Source of the DNA: an uncultured Coriobacteriaceae bacterium
GTDB taxonomy: Bacteria; Actinomycetota; Coriobacteriia; Coriobacteriales; Atopobiaceae
Direction: 5' to 3'
DNA length: 7,441 nucleotides
Assembly (NCBI GenBank): GCA_902772085.1
Contig: CACXZL010000092.1
Location: 1-7,441 of the forward strand
Each line of letters begins with the position of its first letter. Positions within the stretch are counted from its first letter, which is position 1. The translations under genes were made by a program, and so were the position numbers. This document shows positions 1 through 5,415 of this stretch, piece by piece. Under the pieces are notes generated by a model that had not been told where the DNA came from, ran no database searches, and saw nothing but the letters and a program-made list of their open reading frames with translations.

Positions 1-615
1 AGACAGCATTCGAAGTTGATGAAGAACTCCTCGTCTGAGTACCCGATGCCCCTGCGTCAACTTGCGGCTGCAATCCGCTTTCGTCTGCATCGTCCGCCTG
101 ACCAGATATCGTTGAGCTGGTCATACCGTAGCTTCCACCCAAGCTTGACGCGTTTGAGGTGCTTTCATCCTTATCCAGCCCATCACTGTCTTCGCTCTCG
201 ACGTCACGTTCCTTCTGTGTGTTCTCGCCTTCGTCAGCCGACACTTTCTGCCCGGAGGCAGCCGCGAGATCTCCCGCATCGGCTGACGCTATGTCTTCGG
301 CAGTCGCCTGCTGTCCTTCCGTGAGAGAGGTAATGACCAGCACTTCTTCGAGATTGGACACCGTGGAGTATGGCTCTACCGTGATGGCATAGTAGGTAGA
401 CCCCGGCGTGCTCTCGACATTCGAGATCTTGCCCATCGGCAAGCCTTTCGGGAATACGCCGCCCAGCCCACTCGTAACGACTATATCCCCCACATCCACC
501 GTCTGGTCGGTTCTGATAAAAGATAGATGCAAGGTGCCGTCCGGCGATCCCTGGAGCATACCTTGTGCCCTGCTCGACTGTATCATTGCAGAGACCGAAG
601 ATCCCTCGTCGGTCA

Positions 616-648
616 GCAGCCGATGGCCAGGAATGGCGCTACCCCATC
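616..648 (-). other. Frame break and probable small deletion inside mreC
   Basis: Upstream of this stretch the frame encodes AVGMPVVD; downstream a frame offset by one base encodes RLLTDEGSSV. Between them are 23 bases where the MreC family normally has a G-V-V-G-Q-V-like strand and a turn before the LL motif. Reading it in the second frame gives GSAIPGH, which lacks the usual GQV motif. A deletion of roughly 28 bp would explain both the missing residues and the shift. Confidence 0.7.
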
Positions 649-1120
649 TACTACAGGCATGCCTACCGCCAGACCAGACGAAGTTCCCTTGTCGATCGTG
701 ACCGTAGAGCTCCACGAATCGGTAGATCCGGCAATCACGCGCGCCGCAGTAGACTGCAAGTTATACGAGCTCCTCATATCAAGAAGTTGCTGCAATTGCT
801 TGAGGGAAATCTCGGCTTCCTCAAGCTCTACGTTGCGTGCCAAGAGGCGCTGGTTCTCCTCTTTGAGCTCAGAGAGCGTCTCTTCATCTGCCGTCAGGTT
901 TCGAAAGATGTTGCTCAAGCCAGTAATGGGAGACGTGATTGCCGCACCAGCAATTCTAAGTGGGGACACCACCGTCTGGGCAACACTTCGCATACCGCTC
1001 AGCATGCCCTCCCCTGCCTCTCGAACGCTCAACGTAAATAGAATGAGCGACAAGGTGACGAGAATGAGCGTAAGCAAGCCTGCGCCGCTCGAGGTTTCGG
1101 TGCGTTTCAGTTTTGAGGAA

Positions 1121-1144
1121 GCCGAGCGCCCATGGGCGCTCGGC
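1121..1144. repeat. Perfect 24-bp palindrome at the start of mreC
   Basis: The 12-base arm GCCGAGCGCCCA (1121-1132) is followed at once by its exact reverse complement (1133-1144). It begins 20 nt after the first base of the mreC ATG at 1164 and encodes residues 7-15 of MreC. In RNA it can fold into a GC-rich stem of at least 10 bp with a CAUG loop. No U-run follows it on the mreC transcript, so it does not look like an intrinsic terminator. Confidence 0.9.
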
Positions 1145-1164
1145 ATCGAAGGCATCTTTGGCAT
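1138..1164 (-). repeat. Three imperfect 9-nt repeats ATGCCnnnn at the mreC start
   Basis: ATGCCAAAG (1164-1156), ATGCCTTCG (1155-1147) and ATGCCGAGC (1146-1138) follow one another in frame and encode MPK-MPS-MPS. They give three in-frame ATG codons 9 nt apart. The first has the best Shine-Dalgarno spacing. The third unit overlaps the 24-bp palindrome. Confidence 0.6.
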
Positions 1165-1173
1165 CGGCAAAAG

Positions 1174-1178
1174 CTCCT
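1174..1178 (-). promoter_or_regulatory. Shine-Dalgarno site for mreC, overlapping the mreB stop
   Basis: AGGAG at 1178-1174 shares two bases with the mreB stop codon TAG (1179-1177). It lies 9 nt before the ATG at 1164 and only 3 nt before an in-frame TTG at 1170, so the ATG is preferred. The overlap suggests that ribosomes finishing mreB help start mreC. Confidence 0.7.
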
Positions 1179-2220
1179 ACAGTCCGGCGCTCTGTACGAA
1201 TCCTCCTGAAAGGGCGTTGGCTTCGAGCACGCGAGCACAACCATTTACCACGTTCTCCAATGCGGTCGGGCTCACGTTCACCGGTACGCCGGTCTCCTCG
1301 CGAAGGCGATGGTCAAGTCCGCGCAGATACGCGCCGCCACCGGTGAGAAGAATGCCGTAATACATGAGGTCGCTTGCCAAATCCGGTGGCGTGGCATCTA
1401 GAGCATCCTTCACTGCCTTCGTCACTTCGTCTAAGGGCTTGTCGAGCGCGCGCCTTATCTCCTCGCTCTCTATGCGTACCGTCTTTGGCATGCCGCTCAT
1501 CACATCGCGGCCATTCACCTCGACGTCGAGCTCCTCCCGCAGTGGCGCAGCCGATCCGACTTTGATTTTGATGTCTTCTGCAGTGCGTTCACCGATGGAA
1601 AGCTTATAGACGTCACGCACATGCTCCAAGATAGTCTGATCGAATTCGTCACCTGCGGTACGTATGGACTTTGAGACCACGATGCCGCCCATGGCTATCA
1701 CGGCCACCTCAGTCGTCCCACCGCCTATGTCGACTACCATGGATCCAGTGGGGTCCTCAATCGGCAAATCAGCGCCAATGGCCGCCGCCATAGGCTCTTC
1801 AATCAGAAACGCCTGACGCGCGCCCGCCTGTATCGTGGCTTCGAAAACCGCTCGTTTTTCCACTGAGGTCACACCGGAAGGCACGCAGACCACCACACGG
1901 GGTCGCGGCGTCCATGGGTACTGTCTTTCTCTTGCCTTCTCAATAAAGTAGCGAAGCATCACTTCAGTAACGTCAAAGTCTGCGATCACGCCATCCTTCA
2001 GAGGACGTTCCGCGATGATCGAGCCAGGGGTACGGCCAATCATGCGCTTTGCGTCGGCACCGACCGCCAACACGCGATCCTCGGCTTTGTCTATGGCCAC
2101 GACCGAAGGCTCGTTGAGCACTATACCTCTGCCACGAGCAGACACAAGCGTGTTGGCGGTGCCCAAGTCAATAGCGAGGTCGCCGCCATACTCACTAAAC
2201 AGTGAATCAAAGAACGACAT
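1177..2220 (-). CDS. mreB: Rod shape-determining protein MreB
   Basis: A 347-residue bacterial actin that forms ATP-bound filaments under the cytoplasmic membrane and directs lateral cell-wall synthesis in rod-shaped cells. The actin-fold nucleotide motifs are all present: phosphate 1 at about residues 16-26 (AIDLGTANTLV), VPSGVTSVEKRA at 113-124, IEEPMAAAIG at 140-149, phosphate 2 at 161-175 (MVVDIGGGTTEVAVI), and the adenosine motif LLTGGGAYLRGL at 291-302. Length is normal for the family. The N-terminus MSFFDSLFSEYGG is short and hydrophobic, consistent with membrane contact. The ATG at 2220 is favoured over the TTG at 2229 by the ribosome binding site. The TAG stop overlaps the mreC Shine-Dalgarno sequence, which suggests translational coupling. 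The frame is intact, with no missing key residue. Confidence 0.98.
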   Translation of the reverse strand: MSFFDSLFSEYGGDLAIDLGTANTLVSARGRGIVLNEPSVVAIDKAEDRVLAVGADAKRMIGRTPGSIIAERPLKDGVIADFDVTEVMLRYFIEKARERQYPWTPRPRVVVCVPSGVTSVEKRAVFEATIQAGARQAFLIEEPMAAAIGADLPIEDPTGSMVVDIGGGTTEVAVIAMGGIVVSKSIRTAGDEFDQTILEHVRDVYKLSIGERTAEDIKIKVGSAAPLREELDVEVNGRDVMSGMPKTVRIESEEIRRALDKPLDEVTKAVKDALDATPPDLASDLMYYGILLTGGGAYLRGLDHRLREETGVPVNVSPTALENVVNGCARVLEANALSGGFVQSAGL

Positions 2221-2229
2221 ATCTTCCAA

Positions 2230-2234
2230 TCCTT
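2230..2234 (-). promoter_or_regulatory. Shine-Dalgarno site for mreB
   Basis: AAGGA lies 9 nt before the ATG at 2220. A TTG at 2229 in the same frame directly abuts this site, leaving no spacer, so the ATG is the better start. Confidence 0.6.
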
Positions 2235-2271
2235 CATCATAGTAGTGCGTGCGGAAGAATTCTGCTTAACG

Positions 2272-3720
2272 CTATTCGGCTACGTCACCTTCTGTCGTGA
2301 CTGAGCCGTCGTCAGTGGGCTGCCCTTCCTCAGCGGTTTCCTCCTGAGGCTGCTCAACGCTTTGGGTATTCTCGGAACTCTGGTCTTGCGAAGACGAAGA
2401 AGAACTCGAAGAGGATGAAGAGGATGAATCGACTAGCTTTGCACTATCGGTACCCGTTACAAAAGCAGGCTCAAACTGGCTAACCTTCCAGCCTATACCA
2501 TCTCTTATGAGAGTAACGTTGTAACTACGCTCCCCTCCCTCGGGCAACGTCGCCGAGACCTTCACTTCGGACTTGCTCATCGCTCGTTCCACACCTGTGA
2601 TCGACACGGTCGCACCTTTGGGCACAAGTGCCTCGATCTGTTTTTTCGCAGTCTCTTCAAGTGAGCTAGCAATATAGTTGTTTATGTCGGAACCGTTTGT
2701 ACGCGCCTCAAAGAGACGTTGCACCACGGTCTCTTGCATCGGCCAGCCGAATCCCTGATAGTATGCAAAGCCGACGGCCCCAGCAAGAATTACCAGAATG
2801 ATCAATATGACAACGACGACCTTGCCGCCACGCCCCCCTCGCCTTTCGCGATCGTCCTTCACGATCTGCTCTTCGCTGATCGAGAAGAAACCCGTGTCTT
2901 CGGGACTTGGCATGAGGTTGCCCGACGTCGCTCCCGTAGGATCGAGCGGATCTATCTCATATGATCCATAACCAGCAGCCGCCAAGAAGTCTTCCGTATC
3001 CGACATCTTCCGATCGCCAGAACGGGCGGCCACCGCGTTACGCGCGGCATCGTATGACGCTTTTGCCTCGGGAGAAAGCATGAGAGTTCCATCGGCCGTA
3101 GCGTGATCGAACGCATCGACTGCTTCGCTCATCTGGTTTGACGCCACGTACGCAAGCGCGAGATCGCAATACACGGAGTTCTGCACACGAGTGTCTGTGG
3201 AAAAATCAAGGGCGGTGCGGTAGGACTCAACTGCGTCCGCTGGTCGCCCGAGCTCCATAAAGCATGCGCCAAGCTTACGCAACGATGTACTTGGATCTGG
3301 ATTGGACTCATCGATGGCTGCGTTGCGATACGCAATACCTGCGTTTCTCGTGTCGCCCATGGCGCGATACGCTCCACCAAGAGCAAGGTATGCCTTGTAG
3401 GGAGTAGCATACGTTTCGTCCTGCGTCGCTGCCGTAAGCGATGTCACCGCTTCCGGAAGCCTACCGCACGCCACGAGCGCCCTGCCACGATTTGTGCTCA
3501 ACGCACCCACCATGCCGTACGATTCGTCTTTCAAGGCATCACCATAGGCATCGGCAGCTTCAGCAAAGCTACCAAGCTGCATCAGGGCATTGCCGCGAAT
3601 ATGATCGACCTTGCCCGAGATTTCACCCTCGTCTTTTGCTTGCCCCAGATAAGCTGCTGCGGTAGCCCAGTCGCCTGCACGATACGCTTGATAACCCGAT
3701 TCAAAAATCTGCTGGTTCAC
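2272..3720 (-). CDS. TPR-repeat protein with one membrane span and a poly-Ser tail
   Basis: A 482-residue protein starting at GTG (3720). About six tetratricopeptide repeats fill residues 4-214, each with the spaced small and aromatic residues of the family (for example GNALMQLGSFAEAADAYGDA and LGACFMELGRPADAVESYRT). TPRs build a protein-binding scaffold, here predicted to be cytoplasmic. A polar linker and an Arg/Gly-rich patch precede one strongly hydrophobic span at about 301-321 (KVVVVILIILVILAGAVGF). Outside lies a ~100-residue domain that ends in YNVTLIRDGIGWKVSQFEP, resembling the NTF2-like DUF4878 type; this is a guess from pattern. It is followed by 13 consecutive serines (432-444) and an acidic Gln/Glu/Thr tail. 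It is 24 nt after ppi and 51 nt before mreB, so it is probably co-transcribed with them and may bring cytoplasmic partners to the elongation machinery. That role is inference. Confidence 0.92.
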   Translation of the reverse strand: MNQQIFESGYQAYRAGDWATAAAYLGQAKDEGEISGKVDHIRGNALMQLGSFAEAADAYGDALKDESYGMVGALSTNRGRALVACGRLPEAVTSLTAATQDETYATPYKAYLALGGAYRAMGDTRNAGIAYRNAAIDESNPDPSTSLRKLGACFMELGRPADAVESYRTALDFSTDTRVQNSVYCDLALAYVASNQMSEAVDAFDHATADGTLMLSPEAKASYDAARNAVAARSGDRKMSDTEDFLAAAGYGSYEIDPLDPTGATSGNLMPSPEDTGFFSISEEQIVKDDRERRGGRGGKVVVVILIILVILAGAVGFAYYQGFGWPMQETVVQRLFEARTNGSDINNYIASSLEETAKKQIEALVPKGATVSITGVERAMSKSEVKVSATLPEGGERSYNVTLIRDGIGWKVSQFEPAFVTGTDSAKLVDSSSSSSSSSSSSSQDQSSENTQSVEQPQEETAEEGQPTDDGSVTTEGDVAE

Positions 3721-3725
3721 GTCCA

Positions 3726-3731
3726 CTCCTC
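3726..3731 (-). promoter_or_regulatory. Shine-Dalgarno site that sets the TPR-protein start
   Basis: GAGGAG is followed by five bases and then GTG at 3720. Its last base is the first base of an alternative GTG start at 3726, so it cannot serve that start. The shorter frame is preferred. Confidence 0.7.
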
Positions 3732-3744
3732 GCTCGTCTAAGGT

Positions 3745-4293
3745 TTATCTATCCATATGAACTATCGATACTGACTCGAGAACATCACCCGCACGAAGTG
3801 AACGGATAACCTCAAGTCCTTCTAGAGTTATACCAAAAACGGTATATCCAGAGTCCAACCCATGCTGAGGTCCCAAACAGAAATAGAATTGAGACCCCGC
3901 GGAGTTCGGATCCTGAGACCGTGCCATGGCAAGGGCGCCATCCACGTGTTTATTGTGAGGATTGGTGGTAAACTCCTCGCGAATGCGATACCCAGGTCCA
4001 CCTGTACCCGGCATGCCCTTTGGCCCCCTTCGCTGGGCCACGACGTCTGCCGACGACATCTCACGGGTGTTTGGATCGCCACCTTGAATCACAAACCCAG
4101 GAACATAGCGATGGAACTTCGTGCCATCGTAAAACCCGGACTGAGCCAGCTCACAGAAATTTGCCACATGTATAGGTGCACCTTCGCCGTCAAGTCGAAC
4201 GCGTATGACGCCTTTTGAGGTGTGTAGTACAGCAACTTCATCGCCTGCGACGTTATATTCTGGTCTATAAAGCCTCTCGCCAAAGAGTCCCAT
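3745..4293 (-). CDS. Cyclophilin-type peptidyl-prolyl cis-trans isomerase
   Basis: A 182-residue single-domain cyclophilin, which catalyses cis-trans isomerisation of proline peptide bonds. No signal peptide or membrane span is visible, so it should be cytoplasmic. The fold signature FHRYVPGFVIQGGDP is at about residues 60-74, containing the catalytic Arg (R62) with F67 and Q70. GALAMARSQDPNSAGSQFYF at about 119-138 supplies the rest of the proline pocket, with Q135. LDSGYTVFG (146-154) matches the region around W121/H126 of human cyclophilin A; that Trp is absent and the His is Tyr, as is common in bacterial members. The ATG at 4293 is chosen for its strong Shine-Dalgarno site; an upstream ATG at 4311 would add six residues. 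It is probably first in the unit with the TPR gene and mreBC, 24 nt before the former. Its client protein is unknown. Confidence 0.95.
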   Translation of the reverse strand: MGLFGERLYRPEYNVAGDEVAVLHTSKGVIRVRLDGEGAPIHVANFCELAQSGFYDGTKFHRYVPGFVIQGGDPNTREMSSADVVAQRRGPKGMPGTGGPGYRIREEFTTNPHNKHVDGALAMARSQDPNSAGSQFYFCLGPQHGLDSGYTVFGITLEGLEVIRSLRAGDVLESVSIVHMDR

Positions 4294-4297
4294 CGCT

Positions 4298-4303
4298 ACC
4301 TCC
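4298..4303 (-). promoter_or_regulatory. Shine-Dalgarno site that sets the cyclophilin start
   Basis: GGAGGT lies 4 nt before the ATG at 4293. The longer possible start at 4311 has only a weak AGG upstream, and this strong site would then lie inside its coding sequence. The downstream ATG is therefore preferred. Confidence 0.8.
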
Positions 4304-4327
4304 GACAACATAGAAAACCTGAACTTG

Positions 4328-4356
4328 ATTCTAGCAGGAGAGCGGCATTTTCACAC
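4328..4356 (-). promoter_or_regulatory. Putative extended -10 promoter for the ppi-TPR-mreBC unit
   Basis: Read on the minus strand, TGCTAGAAT (4336-4328) matches an extended -10 element (TGnTATAAT) with one mismatch. Seventeen bases upstream lies GTGTGA (4356-4351), a poor -35 box; extended -10 promoters often tolerate this. The predicted transcript would begin about 27 nt before the cyclophilin ATG at 4293, leaving room for its strong ribosome binding site. This is the only gap of any size between genes in the window, which supports a promoter here. It is a sequence match only. Confidence 0.5.
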
Positions 4357-4367
4357 TCATCTCACAC
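4351..4367 (-). repeat. Direct repeat GTGTGA, two copies 11 bp apart, over the -35 region
   Basis: GTGTGA occurs at 4367-4362 and again at 4356-4351 on the minus strand, start-to-start distance 11 bp, about one helical turn. The second copy coincides with the weak -35 position of the putative ppi promoter. Such spacing is typical of tandem binding by an activator, but the units are short and could be chance. Confidence 0.35.
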
Positions 4368-4440
4368 CACTAATCGTGGAATGGATTCTGAAGATACCGC
4401 GTGAATGAGAGCCTACGACCTTGGTGTCGTTTTCACGTGT

Positions 4441-5412
4441 TTATTCCATACTGCTGTACGCGTTCTTAAAGAGACTCATCCACTCTTCAAAGCTATAGCC
4501 ATCCTCACCTTCCAAGACAGAGCGCACCAGAAAGACCGCCTCCTGCGACCCTTTCATTTGGTCCGCCTTTATCCAGGCCCGAGACAGGACCTGTGCCGCA
4601 CCGCTCAGATACCCCACAAGCACCCGATAACGTTCGCGAAGCCCTTTGAGATCTGGTGCGGCAAGAGCCATGTTTTCGATGTTCTCTGATAAGTGATCAG
4701 CCTCATCGCGAAGCTCCAAGGCATTTGAAGTCGAGTCATCTCCCGCTCTTTTCTGGCCCAGGGCAAGGTATTCTTTCATCTTCTCATATGCGTCGTCGAG
4801 CTTTCCGCCCAGCACGCCCATCTGCTGATAAGCCTCTTCGAGCTCTGCCTTCTGGATCGCAATCTCACCCTGATAGTCGTCTTCCGCAGACAGGTCTTGG
4901 GAGGTGAGGTGACTGAGCTCGCCGGGAAACCCGTCCATCGACGTGTCTGCATCCTCTCTCATCTGCAAGGGAGGAGGGCTTTTGACCCACGGTTTCGTAA
5001 TCATGAGCGTCATGCCGCCTATAAGCGCAAGCGCGGCCAATGCAGACCCAAAGAGAAGTTGCGATCGCACGTGATACTCATGAGATGGTATCGAGTTCTC
5101 GCCATCCTTTGGTAGAGGCGGTAAGGCACTGATGAGATTATGGCTACCTTCCAGTTTCTCGAGACGCGCCTCTTCCCTAGCACTTGTTTGGTCCAAAAGC
5201 CCCTCTGCATCGCCGTCAAACGCACCGACCACGGGCATGCCACACTCGGGGCAGGCGTCCAGACCTTCTGGGATGGGCGATCCGCAACTACCACACCATC
5301 TTCTTCTCTCTTTTTTTACATACGTTCGTTGTTGCAGAGCATGATGGCAGGCGGGGCACACTTTCGCCCCGCCTTCCACGATCAACCCGCAGCCAGGACA
5401 GACTACGGGCAT
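4441..5412 (-). CDS. Membrane-anchored double zinc-ribbon protein of unknown function
   Basis: A 323-residue protein with no function I can name. The N-terminus carries two zinc ribbons with identical CX2C-X10-CX2C spacing: Cys5/8/19/22 and Cys40/43/54/57, separated by a basic linker (KKERRR). The equal spacing suggests a duplicated module. One hydrophobic segment at about residues 117-138 (from LLFGSALAALALIGG) should span the membrane; the basic N-terminal side predicts ribbons in the cytoplasm and the C-terminal ~185 residues outside. The outer part is acidic and helical, with a likely coiled coil around 182-218 and no catalytic motif I recognise. The ATG at 5412 lies 3 nt after the acnA stop. 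A modest GGTGG element, overlapping the end of acnA, sits 8 nt upstream of it. It ends 147 nt before the cyclophilin gene. The ribbons may bind a protein or nucleic acid or only stabilise the fold; the sequence does not decide. Confidence 0.88.
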   Translation of the reverse strand: MPVVCPGCGLIVEGGAKVCPACHHALQQRTYVKKERRRWCGSCGSPIPEGLDACPECGMPVVGAFDGDAEGLLDQTSAREEARLEKLEGSHNLISALPPLPKDGENSIPSHEYHVRSQLLFGSALAALALIGGMTLMITKPWVKSPPPLQMREDADTSMDGFPGELSHLTSQDLSAEDDYQGEIAIQKAELEEAYQQMGVLGGKLDDAYEKMKEYLALGQKRAGDDSTSNALELRDEADHLSENIENMALAAPDLKGLRERYRVLVGYLSGAAQVLSRAWIKADQMKGSQEAVFLVRSVLEGEDGYSFEEWMSLFKNAYSSME

Positions 5413-5415
5413 ACG

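Larger units (their letters stand above)
1..1164 (-). pseudogene. mreC: Rod shape-determining protein MreC, frame-disrupted, 3' end beyond window
   Basis: MreC is a membrane-anchored protein that links MreB filaments to wall-synthesis enzymes outside the membrane. From ATG 1164 the first frame gives a basic N-terminus, one membrane span (about residues 28-47, GAGLLTLILVTLSLILFTLS), a coiled coil (about 92-130, from ADEETLSELKEENQRLL), and the start of the beta domain (SWSSTVTIDKGTSSGLAVGM). After VVDG it runs into TGA at 613-615. The rest continues in another frame from about 640 to the left edge with no stop: RLLTDEGSSVSAMIQSS, then TDQTVDVGDIVVTSGLGG and a domain end near YSTVSNLEEVLVITS. 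One extra G at 642-645 would rejoin the frames, but the join would still be about nine residues shorter than E. coli MreC as I recall it. From about 320 leftward is an acidic, Ser-rich tail of over 100 residues. It could be a true lesion or an assembly error. Confidence 0.85.

Noticed and set aside
613..648. Programmed -1 ribosomal frameshift in mreC at the GGGG run
   Set aside because: Slipping back one base would place the Gly tRNA on TGG, a poor match; there is no proper heptamer, and a conserved protein segment is missing as well. A deletion or an assembly error fits better.
527..1360. 277-codon open frame on the plus strand
   Set aside because: It lies antisense to mreC and the end of mreB, has no recognisable domain, and both minus-strand genes are clear homologues.
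2236..2241. TATGAT as a -10 box for a separate mreB promoter
   Set aside because: It is 15 nt from the mreB ATG, which would place the transcript start on the ribosome binding site, and no -35 box lies upstream.
3721..3726. GTG at 3726 as the TPR-protein start
   Set aside because: The Shine-Dalgarno sequence overlaps this codon; the GTG at 3720 has proper spacing.
4415..4433. Possible terminator hairpin (ACGAC/GTCGT) after the zinc-ribbon gene
   Set aside because: The stem is only 5 bp and the T-run follows it on the plus strand, not in the direction of the genes. It is too weak to call.
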